Shown here piece after piece: positions 11,305 through 20,858 of a stretch of DNA of 64,000 bases. A model generated the notes under the pieces. It ran no database searches. It was not told where the DNA came from and saw only the letters and a list, made by a program, of their open reading frames with translations. Numbering within the stretch: the stretch's first letter is position 1; the number at the start of each line of letters is the position of its first letter. The stretch is from Synechococcus sp. CBW1108. Lineage in GTDB: Bacteria; Cyanobacteriota; Cyanobacteriia; PCC-6307; Cyanobiaceae. A program made the translations under genes and the position numbers. The DNA lies in NCBI RefSeq assembly GCF_015840335.1, contig NZ_CP060395.1, positions 1,773,277-1,837,276 of the forward strand, given 5' to 3'.

Positions 11305-12396
11305 ATGCGTGAGCCGCCGCACCCCTTGAGCAGCTGGAGCCACCGTCATGTTCTCGATCTGGCGGCCTTCTCCCTGGACGACTACGCCACCGTGCTCTCC
11401 CTGGCCCAGCGCTTTCGCGCCCTGCCGGTGGCCGGTGCCCGCAAGCTGCCGGCCCTGCAGGGGCGGTTGATGACCAGCCTGTTCTTTGAGCCCAGCACCC
11501 GCACCCGCAGCAGCTTTGAGCTGGCGGCCCGGCGGCTCTCGGCGGATGTGCAGAGCTTTTCGCCCTCCTCCAGCTCCCTGAGCAAGGGTGAGAGCCTGCT
11601 CGATACGGCCCGCACCTACGTGGCCATGGGCGCCAACGTGCTGGTGGTGCGCCATCGTTGCGCCGGGGTGCCCCAGAGCCTGGCGGTCGACCTTGACCGG
11701 GCCGGTGAGCGGGTGGCGGTGCTCAATGCCGGCGATGGCCTGCACAGCCACCCCAGCCAGGGGCTACTGGATCTGTTCACCCTGGCGCGCTTTTTCGCGC
11801 CTGAGGCCCCCAAGCCGGAAGCCCTGCGCGGCAAGCGGATCGTGATCGTGGGCGATGTGCTCCACTCCCGCGTGGCCCGCTCCAACCTTTGGGCCCTCTC
11901 CGCCTGTGGCGCCGAGGTGGTGCTCTGCGGCCCGCCCACCCTGCTGCCCGAGGCCTTTGCCGATTTCGTGGCGGAGCCGCCCCCCGGTCAGCCGGCCGAT
12001 CCGGTGGCGACGCGCGGCCCGGTGCGGATCACCCGCAGCTTGGAGCAGGCCCTGCCCGGCGCCGATGCGGTGATGACTTTGAGACTTCAGCAGGAGCGCA
12101 TGCATCAGCACCTGCTCACCAGCCTCGATAGCTATCACCGGCGCTTCGGTATCACCACTGAGCGCCTCACCCTCTGCGGCCGCCCCGTGCCCGTTCTCCA
12201 TCCGGGGCCAGTAAACCGGGGCGTGGAACTGGCCTCTGAGGTGCTGGATGATCCCCAGGTTGCCCTGGTGGAAGAGCAGGTGCGCAACGGCATTCCAATC
12301 AGAATGGCCCTGCTCTATCTGCTGGCAGCAGCCGAGCCGCTGGCATCAAACGCACCTGATCAGAGCAGCTTGAAGCCGTCCAGCAGCAGGCCGTAG
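11305..12396 (+). CDS. pyrB: Aspartate carbamoyltransferase catalytic chain
   Basis: The product is 363 residues; it forms carbamoyl-aspartate from aspartate and carbamoyl phosphate in pyrimidine synthesis. The carbamoyl-phosphate motif [12 protein letters not shown] is near residue 55. The SLSKGES loop, HPSQGLLDL near residue 153 and [10 protein letters not shown] near residue 297 are all present. A C-terminal extension of about 15 residues overlaps the convergent DUF565 gene by 37 bases. pyrI is absent, as expected in cyanobacteria. Confidence 0.96.
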   Translation: MREPPHPLSSWSHRHVLDLAAFSLDDYATVLSLAQRFRALPVAGARKLPALQGRLMTSLFFEPSTRTRSSFELAARRLSADVQSFSPSSSSLSKGESLLDTARTYVAMGANVLVVRHRCAGVPQSLAVDLDRAGERVAVLNAGDGLHSHPSQGLLDLFTLARFFAPEAPKPEALRGKRIVIVGDVLHSRVARSNLWALSACGAEVVLCGPPTLLPEAFADFVAEPPPGQPADPVATRGPVRITRSLEQALPGADAVMTLRLQQERMHQHLLTSLDSYHRRFGITTERLTLCGRPVPVLHPGPVNRGVELASEVLDDPQVALVEEQVRNGIPIRMALLYLLAAAEPLASNAPDQSSLKPSSSRP

Positions 12397-12716
12397 AGCA
12401 GCCCGATCCGGGCCATGTCGATCAGCTGCAAGACCAAGTCGTCGCCCCGGCGACGGATCAGGGGCCCCCGGGCGCGAATGGCCAGTTCGATGGCGACCAC
12501 GCAGATCAGGGCCCCCAGGGGATCCAGCTGGGAGAAGGCTCCGGTGATTGATCCCACCACGCCTCCGATGCTGAAACTCACCAACAACACGATCAGCAGC
12601 AGCGAAATCCGCCGCCAGGGATTGGCCGCCCAGCGCTCAAAACCCGCCCTGGCCTGGGCCACCCGTTCCTGGAAGCGGGTTTGCTGGTAGGGCCGCTCGG
12701 GGGGTCTGGCGATCAC
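12360..12716 (-). CDS. DUF565 (Ycf20-like) membrane protein
   Basis: The product is 118 residues. An N-terminal basic region ([26 protein letters not shown]) leads into two hydrophobic helices, about residues 38-60 and 66-83. The arrangement fits DUF565/Ycf20, whose plant homologue is linked to non-photochemical quenching. The cyanobacterial role is unclear. It converges on pyrB and overlaps its 3' end by 37 bases. Confidence 0.8.
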   Translation of the reverse strand: MIARPPERPYQQTRFQERVAQARAGFERWAANPWRRISLLLIVLLVSFSIGGVVGSITGAFSQLDPLGALICVVAIELAIRARGPLIRRRGDDLVLQLIDMARIGLLYGLLLDGFKLL

Positions 12717-13000
12717 GGCTGAACCGGCATCGACGGAGACCTCAGCAAAAGAGGGTGGCAGGGAAGCGAACGGTGGTGATCCCCATCACCCGGCCCGAGC
12801 CCTGCCACACCATATCTACACCATCTCTGGGGCTTGGGCAGCCTTTTGCCACCACATATAGGGGAATCCAATAAAAAGCCCGTGGCCGTGGCCCGGGCTG
12901 GGTGATGGGGACTTCAGAACCAAAGCGGTTGGATCGGGGCTGTTCAATGGGCAGCAGACGTTTGTCAGAGCGTCCCCTGGGGGCCTTGACGACCAGAGCC

Positions 13001-13198
13001 TCAGCTGTCGCCGTCTTTTTTGCGGGAGGCCTTGCCTTCCAGCAACTCCAGTAGGGCTTCCATCTGGGCCATGACGCCCCGCACCTCGCCGGCCTCCGGT
13101 AGCAGGCCGTCATCCATCACTCCCTGGTGCATCTCGCGGAGCTCTTGGCGGATGTACCGCAGGTGGCTGACCACCTGTTCGCGCTTCGACTGCGACAT
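13001..13198 (-). CDS. Small conserved coiled helical protein
   Basis: The product is 65 residues, highly charged and predicted helical: SKREQVVSHLRYIRQELREM, then LLPEAGEVRGVMAQMEALLELLEG and a basic end. I recall near-identical short proteins in marine and freshwater Synechococcus. The function is unknown. It follows the PCP_red gene on the same strand with 42 bases between them. Upstream of DUF565 (12717-13000) I see no gene. Confidence 0.65.
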   Translation of the reverse strand: MSQSKREQVVSHLRYIRQELREMHQGVMDDGLLPEAGEVRGVMAQMEALLELLEGKASRKKDGDS

Positions 13199-13240
13199 CT
13201 ATGGCCGTTGACTAATCCACCCTTTTAACCCATCGCCTGC

Positions 13241-13402
13241 TCATGTCTGTCCAAATTGAGCTTTGGCCTGCTCGTAAAAGGGCCCATCCACCTCGCCAAT
13301 CCCCGCTTCCCGGGCCATTAGTTCGATACGCCGTCGCACGGCCGGCCGCACAAAAAAAGGCACCTCCTTCAGCAGGGCCTCGGCGTCAGGGTGCCAGTTC
13401 AT
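13241..13402 (-). CDS. PCP_red domain small protein (protochlorophyllide reductase B C-terminal-like)
   Basis: The product is only 53 residues: it begins MNWHPDAEALLKEVPFFVR and has AVRRRIELMAREAGIGEV before FYEQAKAQFG. This is the PCP_red domain, normally the C-terminal domain of BchB/ChlB, the dark-operative protochlorophyllide reductase subunit. Stand-alone copies are known in cyanobacteria. The WxPxAExxLxxVPFFVRxxxRxxIExxAR pattern is complete. A role in tetrapyrrole biosynthesis is inference from the domain. It lies between tRNA-Ala and a small helical protein, both minus strand. Confidence 0.8.
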   Translation of the reverse strand: MNWHPDAEALLKEVPFFVRPAVRRRIELMAREAGIGEVDGPFYEQAKAQFGQT

Positions 13403-13433
13403 GCTGTCTGCCTAAGCGGGTTGGCGATAAAAA

Positions 13434-13506
13434 TGGAGAATAGGGGACTCGAACCCCTGACCTCTGCGGTGCGATCGCAGCGCTCTACCAGCTGAGCTAA
13501 TTCCCC
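13434..13506 (-). tRNA. tRNA-Ala (anticodon CGC)
   Basis: A 73-nt tRNA on the minus strand. The acceptor GGGGAAT pairs with ATTCTCC, allowing a G-T wobble, with discriminator A. The D arm is AGCTCAGCTGGTAGAGCG. The anticodon stem CTGCG/CGCAG holds the loop ATCGCAC with CGC in the middle. The T arm is GGGGTTCGAGTCCCC. The CGC species reads GCG, consistent with a GC-rich genome. Confidence 0.95.
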
Positions 13507-13569
13507 GAATTCGGGCTCCGCGGAGCTCTCCTTGGCCATTATCTCCGATATCTCCGCCATTTCCTTGCC

Positions 13570-13779
13570 ATGAAAGCGTCGATCACCCCGGAGCGGCTCG
13601 CCGCCTTTGATGAAGCCTCAGTCGCCGAGCTGGCTCGCCGTCTGGAGGAAGACGACTATCCCAGCGCCTTCGACGGCTTGGACGACTGGCACCTGATGCG
13701 TGCGCTGGCCATTCATAAGCCTGAATTGGCACGCCCCTACGTGCATCTGGTGGATCAGGAACCCTTTGATGAAGACTGA
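13570..13779 (+). CDS. DUF2555 family protein
   Basis: The product is 69 residues. The pattern VAELARRLEEDDYPSAFDGL, DDWHLMRALAI, and PYVHLVDQEPFDED fits the cyanobacterial DUF2555 family. The function is unknown. Its last 11 bases overlap the start of coaBC, which suggests translational coupling with coenzyme A synthesis. The family is usually reported near this gene only in some picocyanobacteria, so no functional link is claimed. Confidence 0.75.
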   Translation: MKASITPERLAAFDEASVAELARRLEEDDYPSAFDGLDDWHLMRALAIHKPELARPYVHLVDQEPFDED

Positions 13780-15022
13780 GCCAGACTCAACTGAGCCAGA
13801 GCCAGCTGACCCCCTGGCGGGTCGCCGCATCTTGGTGGCCATCAGCGGCAGCATTGCCGCGGTCAAGATGCCCTTGGTGGTCAGCGCCCTGGTGCAGCGC
13901 GGTGCCCAGGTGCGCTGCCTGCTCACCCCCTCGGCGGCCCAGCTGGTGAGCCCGGTGGCCCTGGCCTGCCTCAGCCGCAATCCCTGCCTGCTCGACGGCG
14001 ACCAGTGGAGCCACCAGGCATCCCGCCCCCTCCACGTGGAGCTGGCCGAGTGGGCGGAGCTGGTATTGGTGGCGCCCTTGAGTGCCACCAGCCTGGGTCG
14101 CTGGGTGCATGGGATCGCCGACAGCCTGCTGGCCAGCACCCTATTGGCATGCGAAGCGCCGGTGCTGGTGGCGGCAGCGATGAACACGGCGATGTGGGCG
14201 GCTCCGGCCGTGCGCCGCAACTGGGAGTTGCTGGGCAGTTTTGAGCGGGTGTTGCCCCTGGTGCCGGCGGCGGGGCTGTTGGCCTGTGACCGCCAGGGGG
14301 ATGGCCGCATGGCCGAGCCGCTGCAATTGCTGCTGGCCCTGGAATGTCTGCAGCTCTGGGGCTGGCAGCGCGATTGGTCTGGCCTGCGGTTGCTGGTGAC
14401 GGCCGGCCCCACCCGCGAACCCCTCGACCCGGCTCGCTGTATCACCAATCCCAGCAGCGGCCGCATGGGGGTGTTGCTGGCCCAGGCGGCGCGGCTCCGG
14501 GGGGCCGAGGTGACCCTGGTGCATGGCCCCCTGGCCCTCGATCCCCAGCTCCTCGCTGGCCTCTGCTGCGAGCCCGTGCAGACGGCGGCCGAGATGGAGC
14601 AGGCCCTGCTGCGGCTCCAACCCGGCTTCGATGCCATCGCCATGGCGGCGGCCGTGGCCGATCACCGCCGCCAGCAGCCGCTCGACACCAAACTCAGCAA
14701 GCACGACCTGGCGGCCGAGCTCAGCACCGGTTGGCAGGCCGTGCCGGATCTGTTGGCGGGCCTGGTGGCGAGAAGACCCGCTGGCCAGAGGATCCTGGGC
14801 TTTGCGGCCCAGTCGGGTGAAGTGCTGCCCGCCGCCCGGGCCAAGTGGGCCCGCAAGGGTTGTGACCTGCTGTTTGCCAATCCGATCGATCAGGCCGCAG
14901 CCGGCTTCGCCGTGGATACCAACCAGGGCTGGCTGCTTGGTGGCGCAGGGGGTGAGCAGCAGCTCCTGAGCGCATCCAAGCTGGCGATTGCCCAGCAGTT
15001 GCTCACAGCCCTGCGGCCGTAG
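13769..15022 (+). CDS. coaBC: Phosphopantothenoylcysteine decarboxylase / phosphopantothenate--cysteine ligase
   Basis: The product is 417 residues, a bifunctional enzyme that joins cysteine to 4'-phosphopantothenate (CoaB) and decarboxylates the product (CoaC). The CoaC half contains ILVAISGSIAAVK near residue 20, LHVELAEWAELVLVAPLSA near residue 90 and the AAAMNTAMW substrate-recognition clamp near residue 135. The CoaB half contains VTAGPTREPLDPARCITNPSSGRMG near residues 210-234, AAAVADHRR and KLSKHD. The start ATG lies inside the DUF2555 gene. Confidence 0.95.
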   Translation: MKTEPDSTEPEPADPLAGRRILVAISGSIAAVKMPLVVSALVQRGAQVRCLLTPSAAQLVSPVALACLSRNPCLLDGDQWSHQASRPLHVELAEWAELVLVAPLSATSLGRWVHGIADSLLASTLLACEAPVLVAAAMNTAMWAAPAVRRNWELLGSFERVLPLVPAAGLLACDRQGDGRMAEPLQLLLALECLQLWGWQRDWSGLRLLVTAGPTREPLDPARCITNPSSGRMGVLLAQAARLRGAEVTLVHGPLALDPQLLAGLCCEPVQTAAEMEQALLRLQPGFDAIAMAAAVADHRRQQPLDTKLSKHDLAAELSTGWQAVPDLLAGLVARRPAGQRILGFAAQSGEVLPAARAKWARKGCDLLFANPIDQAAAGFAVDTNQGWLLGGAGGEQQLLSASKLAIAQQLLTALRP

Positions 15023-15320
15023 CAGCCGGGGGGGGCGCCTGCTGGGCCTGCAGCTGATCCAGATAGCTGCGCAGTTGGGGGCGGGGGATGTAGGGCCAGC
15101 CGCCGCTGCGCTCCATGCTCTCCAGCAGCCTGAAGAGCTGGCTGCGGTCGCTGGGCAGGCTGCTGCGGAAGGCCCCGTCCTGAACGGAGCGATGCAGCTG
15201 CTCCAGTTGGCGCAGCAGCGCAAGCAGGGATTCGGGTTGGCCCTCCAGTTCCCCAGCCAGCAGCTCGAGCTGGCCGAGCTGGCTGGTGAGTCGCTGCTGC
15301 TGGCTGGTCGTCAGGCCCAT
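15003..15320 (-). CDS. Conserved helical protein, function unknown
   Basis: The product is 105 residues, mostly predicted helix and rich in Leu and Gln. It has a QDGAFRSSLPSDRSQLFRLLESMERSGGWPYIPRPQLRSYLDQLQ region. It looks like a picocyanobacterial conserved hypothetical, and I do not recognise a named family. Its 3' end overlaps the end of coaBC by 20 bases in convergent orientation. It is divergent from psbO, leaving 141 bases for the psbO promoter. Confidence 0.55.
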   Translation of the reverse strand: MGLTTSQQQRLTSQLGQLELLAGELEGQPESLLALLRQLEQLHRSVQDGAFRSSLPSDRSQLFRLLESMERSGGWPYIPRPQLRSYLDQLQAQQAPPPAATAAGL

Positions 15321-15461
15321 CAGATGTGTCTATCCACGCTCGCGAGGCTCGCTCCCATACAGGTTGTTGAGAGCCGCGACATCGTACGGGGAATCAGGGT
15401 TTTGCACCGGTAGGATCCGCCCCAGCCAAGTCCCCAACCGCCGTATCTGCGGCGTTCCCCC

Positions 15462-16274
15462 ATGCGTTTTCGTCCTCTGCTGGCCCTCGTGCTGGCGCTG
15501 TGCCTGACCCTGGTGACCGCCTGCAGCGGTGGGGCCAAGGCCGTGGATCGCGCCAACCTCACCTACGACGACATCCACAACACCGGCCTGGCCAACGACT
15601 GCCCGACTCTGCCGGATTCGGCCCGCGGTTCCATCGCCCTCGATCCCTCGGCGAAATACCAGCTCCGCGAGATCTGCATGCACCCGGCAGAGGTGTATGT
15701 GAAGGGCGAGCCCGCCAACAAGCGCCAGGAGGCCCAGTTTGTAGCCGGCAAGATCCTCACCCGCTTCACCTCGAGCCTGGATCAGGTTTACGGCGATCTG
15801 ACCGTGGGCGCCGACGGCCTCACCTTCAAGGAGCTGGGCGGCATCGACTTCCAGCCGATCACCGTGCTCCTGCCTGGTGGTGAGGAGGTGCCCTTCACCT
15901 TCTCCAGCAAGGAGCTGGTGGCCAGTGCCGACGGCACCGCCCTCACCACCAGCACCGATTTCGAAGGTCCCTATCGGGCTCCCAGCTACCGCACCAGCAA
16001 CTTCCTCGACCCCAAGGGGCGTGGACTCACCACCGGCTACAGCAGCGCCGTGGGCCTGGTGCCCGCCGGCGATGAATTCACCGGCGAAACCGTCAAGCGC
16101 TATGTGGACGGCTCGGGCACGATGAACCTCTCGATCACCAAGGTTGATCCCAGCACTGGCGAATTTGCCGGCGTGTTCACCGCCATCCAGCCCTCCGACT
16201 CCGACATGGGTACCAAGGCCGTGGTGGACGTCAAGATCGTCGGCCAGCTCTATGGCCGCCTCGAGCAGGCTTGA
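15462..16274 (+). CDS. psbO: Photosystem II manganese-stabilizing protein PsbO
   Basis: The product is 270 residues, an extrinsic lumenal subunit that stabilises the Mn4Ca cluster of water oxidation. A signal peptide ends near LTLVTACSGGAKA. The mature protein opens with LTYDDIHNTGLANDCPTL, and the conserved disulphide cysteines are NDC and REIC. GGIDFQPITVLLPGGE, PFTFSSKELVA and the GRGLTTGY loop are family signatures. The TAC before the signal-peptide end is lipobox-like, as in several cyanobacterial PsbO proteins. Confidence 0.98.
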   Translation: MRFRPLLALVLALCLTLVTACSGGAKAVDRANLTYDDIHNTGLANDCPTLPDSARGSIALDPSAKYQLREICMHPAEVYVKGEPANKRQEAQFVAGKILTRFTSSLDQVYGDLTVGADGLTFKELGGIDFQPITVLLPGGEEVPFTFSSKELVASADGTALTTSTDFEGPYRAPSYRTSNFLDPKGRGLTTGYSSAVGLVPAGDEFTGETVKRYVDGSGTMNLSITKVDPSTGEFAGVFTAIQPSDSDMGTKAVVDVKIVGQLYGRLEQA

Positions 16275-16293
16275 GCGTTATGGGGGCCAAGTC

Positions 16294-17481
16294 ATGAGCG
16301 TTGTTGATGCCACAACTGCAGTGCCCGCTAGCTCTGAGGGCCTGATTTCCCCCCATGGGGGGGTGTTGGTGAACCTGATGGTGGCTGCCGGCCAGAGGGA
16401 GCCCATCAAGTTGGGGATCAGCCGCCGCATCGAGTGCAGCGATCGCAACGCCTGTGATGTGGAGCTGCTCGTGGTGGGTGGCTTCTCGCCCCTGCGCGGC
16501 TTCATGCACCAGGAGGATTATGACGCCGTGGTGGCGACCCACCGCACCACCAGTGGCCTGCTGTTTGGCCTGCCGATTGTCTTTGACACCGACGACGGCT
16601 CGATTGGCGTCGGCGACAGGCTGCTGCTCACCTATCGCGGCCAGGAGCTGGCGGTGCTGTCGGTGGAGAGCCGCTGGGAGCCAGACAAGGCGCGCGAGGC
16701 CCAGGGTTGCTACGGCACCACCTCGCTCGAGCATCCGGCGGTGAAGATGATCGCCAGCGAAAGGGGGCGCTACTACCTGGGCGGAGCCCTGCAGGGCCTG
16801 GACTTGCCCCGGCGGGTGTTCCCCTGCAAGACCCCAGCCCAGGTGCGCGCCACCCTGCCCGAGGGGCAAAGCGTGGTGGCCTTTCAGTGCCGAAATCCCA
16901 TCCACCGGGCCCACTACGAGCTGTTCACCCGGGCTCTTGATGCCGCCAATGTGAGCGAGCAGGGCGTGGTGCTGGTGCACCCCACCTGCGGCCCCACCCA
17001 GGACGACGACATCGCCGGCGAGGTGCGCTTCGAGACCTATGAGCGCCTGGCCGCCGAGCTGGACAACCCCCGCATCCGTTGGGCCTACCTGCCCTATTCG
17101 ATGCACATGGCCGGCCCCCGCGAGGCCCTGCAGCACATGATCATCCGTAAGAACTACGGCTGCACCCACTTCATCATTGGCCGCGACATGGCCGGCTGCA
17201 AGAGCTCCCTGAGCGGCGAAGACTTCTACGGCCCCTACCAGGCCCAGGATTTCGCCCGGGACAACGCCGCCGAGCTGGGCATGGAAACCGTGCCTTCACT
17301 CAACCTGGTGTACACCGAGGAGGAGGGCTACGTGACCGCCGAACACGCCCAAGCCCGGGGCCTGCACATCCGCAAGCTCAGTGGCACCCAGTTCCGCCAG
17401 ATGCTTCGCGGAGGCGAAGAAATACCCGAATGGTTCGCCTTCCGCAGCGTGGTGGCGGTGCTGCGCTCCTCAGCCGGTTAA
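16294..17481 (+). CDS. sat: Sulfate adenylyltransferase
   Basis: The product is 395 residues; it makes adenosine 5'-phosphosulfate from ATP and sulfate, the first step of assimilation. ATP-sulfurylase motifs are complete: VAFQCRNPIHRAHYEL near residue 194 (QxRNPxHxxH), HPTCGPTQDDD near residue 229, and HFIIGRDMAGCK near residue 290. There is no APS-kinase domain. It follows psbO with 19 bases between stop and start. Confidence 0.97.
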   Translation: MSVVDATTAVPASSEGLISPHGGVLVNLMVAAGQREPIKLGISRRIECSDRNACDVELLVVGGFSPLRGFMHQEDYDAVVATHRTTSGLLFGLPIVFDTDDGSIGVGDRLLLTYRGQELAVLSVESRWEPDKAREAQGCYGTTSLEHPAVKMIASERGRYYLGGALQGLDLPRRVFPCKTPAQVRATLPEGQSVVAFQCRNPIHRAHYELFTRALDAANVSEQGVVLVHPTCGPTQDDDIAGEVRFETYERLAAELDNPRIRWAYLPYSMHMAGPREALQHMIIRKNYGCTHFIIGRDMAGCKSSLSGEDFYGPYQAQDFARDNAAELGMETVPSLNLVYTEEEGYVTAEHAQARGLHIRKLSGTQFRQMLRGGEEIPEWFAFRSVVAVLRSSAG

Positions 17482-17517
17482 CATTCCTTTACTTGATTCT
17501 CATTTGGAGAAAGGGTC

Positions 17518-19362
17518 TTGAAAAAGCGTTGGCGCAATGCGGGGCTCTACGTCCTGCTGGTGATCGTGGTGATTGCCGTGGGCACGGCCTTCCTGGATAG
17601 GCCCGATCCGGCCAATGCGCCGCGAACCCTGCGTTACAGCGACTTCGTAGAGGCGGTGCAGGCCAATGAGGTCTCCCGGGTGCTGATCTCCCCCGATCGG
17701 GGCACGGCTCAGGTGGTGGAAAACGACGGCCGGCGCGCAGTCGTCAACCTGGCTCCTGACAAAGACCTGCTCAAACTGCTCACCGATCACAACGTCGACA
17801 TCGCCGTTCAGCCCAGCCGGGAGCCTGCCGGTTGGCAGCAGGCTGTGGGCAGCCTGATCTTCCCTTTGCTTTTGCTGGGCGGCTTGTTTTTCCTGTTGCG
17901 CCGCGCCCAGGGCGGTGGCGGCAACCCCGCCATGAACTTCGGCAAGAGCAAGGCCCGTCTGCAGATGGAGCCCCAGACCCAAGTGACCTTTGGCGATGTG
18001 GCGGGGATCGAAGGAGCCAAGCTTGAACTCTCCGAGGTGGTCGATTTCCTCAAGAACCCCGATCGCTTCACGGCCGTTGGCGCCAAGATTCCGAAGGGTG
18101 TGCTGCTGGTGGGCCCTCCCGGTACGGGCAAAACCCTGCTGGCCAAAGCCGTGGCTGGAGAGGCTGGGGTGCCCTTCTTCTCGATCTCCGGTTCGGAGTT
18201 TGTCGAGATGTTCGTGGGCGTGGGTGCCAGTCGGGTACGGGATCTGTTTGAGCAGGCCAAAAAGAGTGCACCCTGCATCGTTTTCATCGATGAAATTGAT
18301 GCTGTGGGCCGCCAGCGCGGTGCTGGCCTCGGCGGCGGCAACGACGAGCGCGAGCAGACGCTCAACCAGCTGCTCACCGAGATGGATGGCTTTGAGGGAA
18401 ACACCGGCGTGATCATTGTGGCGGCCACCAACCGGCCCGATGTGCTCGACTCGGCCCTGCTGCGGCCCGGTCGTTTCGACCGGCAGGTGGTGGTGGACCG
18501 GCCCGACTACGCCGGCCGTCTTCAGATTCTCGGGGTGCATGCCCGTGGCAAAACCCTCGCCAAGGATGTTGACCTGGACAAAATTGCCCGCCGCACCCCC
18601 GGCTACACCGGCGCCGATCTGGCCAACCTGCTCAACGAGGCGGCGATCCTGGCGGCCAGGCGCCAGCTCACCGAAGTCTCCATGGATGAAGTCAACGATG
18701 CCATTGAGCGGGTGATGGCCGGCCCGGAGAAGAAAGATCGGGTCATGAGCGAGAAGCGCAAGCGTCTGGTTGCTTATCACGAGGCGGGCCATGCCCTGGT
18801 GGGCGCCCTTATGCCCGACTACGACCCGGTGCAGAAGATTTCGATCATCCCCCGCGGCAATGCCGGTGGCCTCACCTTCTTCACCCCCTCTGAAGAACGG
18901 ATGGAATCGGGGCTCTACTCCCGCTCCTATCTCCAGAACCAGATGGCGGTGGCCCTTGGAGGGCGCGTCGCCGAGGAGATTGTCTACGGCGAGGATGAGG
19001 TGACCACGGGAGCCTCAAACGATCTCCAGCAGGTGGCCCGGGTCGCCCGGCAGATGGTGACCCGCTTCGGCATGAGCGATCGGCTCGGACCGGTTGCCCT
19101 TGGCCGCAGTCAGGGCGGCATGTTCCTTGGCCGCGATATGGCCAGTGAGCGTGATTTCTCCGAAGACACCGCAGCCGCCATCGACGAGGAGGTGAGTGAA
19201 CTGGTGGCTGAGGCCTACAAGCGGGCCACTTCGGTGCTCACCGGCAATCGCCCGGTGCTCGATGAACTGGCTGCCATGCTGGTCGAGAAGGAAACCGTGG
19301 ATGCGGAAGCTCTTCAGGAGCTTTTGATCCGCAGTGATGTGAAGGTTGCCGAATACGTTTGA
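17518..19362 (+). CDS. ftsH: ATP-dependent zinc metalloprotease FtsH
   Basis: The product is 614 residues; it degrades membrane proteins such as damaged D1. The start is TTG at 17518, preceded by a GGAGAAAGG ribosome-binding site about 8 bases upstream. Two N-terminal membrane segments lie near residues 9-25 and 110-130. Walker A GPPGTGKT is near residue 199, Walker B IVFIDEID near 254, and SRH at [11 protein letters not shown]. The zinc site HEAGH is near 421. The last 17 bases overlap the start assigned to eda. A diverged copy of its 3' end occurs at 23043-23200. Confidence 0.97.
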   Translation: MKKRWRNAGLYVLLVIVVIAVGTAFLDRPDPANAPRTLRYSDFVEAVQANEVSRVLISPDRGTAQVVENDGRRAVVNLAPDKDLLKLLTDHNVDIAVQPSREPAGWQQAVGSLIFPLLLLGGLFFLLRRAQGGGGNPAMNFGKSKARLQMEPQTQVTFGDVAGIEGAKLELSEVVDFLKNPDRFTAVGAKIPKGVLLVGPPGTGKTLLAKAVAGEAGVPFFSISGSEFVEMFVGVGASRVRDLFEQAKKSAPCIVFIDEIDAVGRQRGAGLGGGNDEREQTLNQLLTEMDGFEGNTGVIIVAATNRPDVLDSALLRPGRFDRQVVVDRPDYAGRLQILGVHARGKTLAKDVDLDKIARRTPGYTGADLANLLNEAAILAARRQLTEVSMDEVNDAIERVMAGPEKKDRVMSEKRKRLVAYHEAGHALVGALMPDYDPVQKISIIPRGNAGGLTFFTPSEERMESGLYSRSYLQNQMAVALGGRVAEEIVYGEDEVTTGASNDLQQVARVARQMVTRFGMSDRLGPVALGRSQGGMFLGRDMASERDFSEDTAAAIDEEVSELVAEAYKRATSVLTGNRPVLDELAAMLVEKETVDAEALQELLIRSDVKVAEYV

Positions 19363-20023
19363 AGCTTGCGGGCCGGCGGGGAGTGCTTCTTGGCTGATCC
19401 AGTCCCTGCGGGCCCAGCCGCTGCTGAGTGTGCTTCGCCCTGGTGAGCCGCTTAGCGCCCTGCTAACCCTGGAGCGCCTGCAGGCGTTGGGTCTTATCCA
19501 TGTGGAGATCGCCTGGCAGCCTCTGCCGGGCTGGGCCGATCAGATGCAGGAGCTGATTGATCGCTTCCCCGCTCTGGAGCTGGGCGCGGCCTCGGTGTGC
19601 ATGCCGCAGGGGGTGGATGACGCCGTTGCCGCCGGCTGCCGCTACGCGGTGTCGCCGGTGCTCGACTCAGAGCTGCAACAGCGGGCGGCCGAACGGGAGT
19701 TGCTGCTGGTGCCCGGAGTGATGGGCCCCTCCGAGGTGCATCAGGCCAGGCGGTTGGGCTGCGGCATCGTCAAGCTGTTCCCCGCGGTGAGTGTCGGCAT
19801 CGACCATTGGCGGCGGCTGCGGGAGCCCCTGGGCGCCCCGCTGCCCTACTGCATCGCCGCCGGCGGCCTTAAGCCCGTCGATGTGCTGCCCTGGCTGGAA
19901 GCCGGGGTCGATGCGGTGGCGTTGGGTTCCGGGCTGGGCGATCTGGAGGCGGCGAGCGCCTGGCGGGAGCTGCTCTCCACACTGGCCGCGCGCTTGTGCT
20001 GCGCACCCTCTGCGGCGCTATAG
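19346..20023 (+). CDS. eda: 2-keto-3-deoxy-6-phosphogluconate (KDPG) aldolase
   Basis: The product is 225 residues; it splits KDPG to pyruvate and glyceraldehyde-3-phosphate (Entner-Doudoroff pathway). The Schiff-base Lys is in CGIVKLFPAVSVG near residue 147 and the catalytic Glu in IHVEIAWQPL near residue 54. CIAAGGLKPVDVLPWLEAG and VALGSGLGD follow. No ATG is available; TTG 19346, inside ftsH, is the best start. The last residues (LCCAPSAAL) and the stop codon come from the left end of the inserted RAYT module. The separate fragment at 25109-25438 ends SAPA instead. Confidence 0.9.
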   Translation: MPNTFEACGPAGSASWLIQSLRAQPLLSVLRPGEPLSALLTLERLQALGLIHVEIAWQPLPGWADQMQELIDRFPALELGAASVCMPQGVDDAVAAGCRYAVSPVLDSELQQRAAERELLLVPGVMGPSEVHQARRLGCGIVKLFPAVSVGIDHWRRLREPLGAPLPYCIAAGGLKPVDVLPWLEAGVDAVALGSGLGDLEAASAWRELLSTLAARLCCAPSAAL

Positions 20024-20062
20024 AAAAGCTTCAAAGCGATTGTTCCTGAGGCGCAGAGACTG

Positions 20063-20842
20063 ATGGGCCGCTCCGCAAGGCAACTTCCCGATGGCTGCAG
20101 CTTTCACATCACCCTGCGCTGCAACAGCCGGGCCTTTCTGATCGCCCGCGGGGTGCGGCGGGATCTGCTGTTGGGGGTGCTGCATCAGGCAAAGAAGAAG
20201 TTCGGATTTCGGTTGCATGGGATCTGTCTGATGGCCAACCACCTGCATCTGCTGTTGCAGCCACCGCAGGGGAGAGACCTGCCACGGATCATGCAGTGGA
20301 TCGGCTGGTATTCGGCCATGGCGCTGAACCGGATCACGGGACGCTGCGGCCACTTCTGGGAGGCGCGCTACTTTTCCACGCCGATTGATCCAAGCGACAC
20401 GCGCCGTGTGTTGGCCACGCTGCGCTACATCCACGCCAACCCCAAGGCAGCGGGTGTGCGTAAGGGTTTCCATGACCCCTACAGCAACTACGGGCACTAT
20501 GGGCGGTTGGAAGGGGATGGGTTAAGCGAGTGGCATCCGGCCTTTCTGCAGCTGGCACCGACGCTGGAGGGCTGCGCCAGGCGCTATGGGAGCTATTGCC
20601 GGCACTACCGGCCAAGGGCGAAACCAGCCAGACAATCCCATTGGGGCAGCAGGCTGCTGCGGCGTGATGGGGGAACGGGCCGCAAGGCTGCAGGTCGTAT
20701 GGGGGTGGCCCCAGGCCAGCAGGTTCTGCCATGGCATGGCGGCGGGGCTGAGGCGCCGCTGCCGCAGGAATGGCAGCAGCTCGCGGAGAGATTCAGGCGG
20801 ACCAATGGCCCGAGGCAAAACGGACTGGAAACGTCGGCGTGA
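20063..20842 (+). CDS. REP-associated tyrosine transposase (RAYT, Y1 HUH family), copy 1
   Basis: The product is 259 residues. The Y1 transposase core spans about residues 10-145: the HUH metal motif is in LMANHLHLLLQPPQ and the catalytic Tyr in LATLRYIHANPKAAG. Preceding features are GCSFHITLRCNSRAFLI and WEARYFSTPID. RAYTs are single-copy domesticated relatives of IS200/IS605 transposases that act on REP palindromes. A duplicate at 27016 makes this one unusual. The C-terminal tail (from about residue 205) carries the 32-bp segment missing from the other copy. Module-specific DNA begins about 50 bp ahead of the ATG. Confidence 0.92.
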   Translation: MGRSARQLPDGCSFHITLRCNSRAFLIARGVRRDLLLGVLHQAKKKFGFRLHGICLMANHLHLLLQPPQGRDLPRIMQWIGWYSAMALNRITGRCGHFWEARYFSTPIDPSDTRRVLATLRYIHANPKAAGVRKGFHDPYSNYGHYGRLEGDGLSEWHPAFLQLAPTLEGCARRYGSYCRHYRPRAKPARQSHWGSRLLRRDGGTGRKAAGRMGVAPGQQVLPWHGGGAEAPLPQEWQQLAERFRRTNGPRQNGLETSA

Positions 20843-20858
20843 TCGTTGACTACTGACT

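Noticed and set aside
17500-18792. 430-codon frame antisense to ftsH
   Set aside because: Antisense shadow of Walker and SRH regions.
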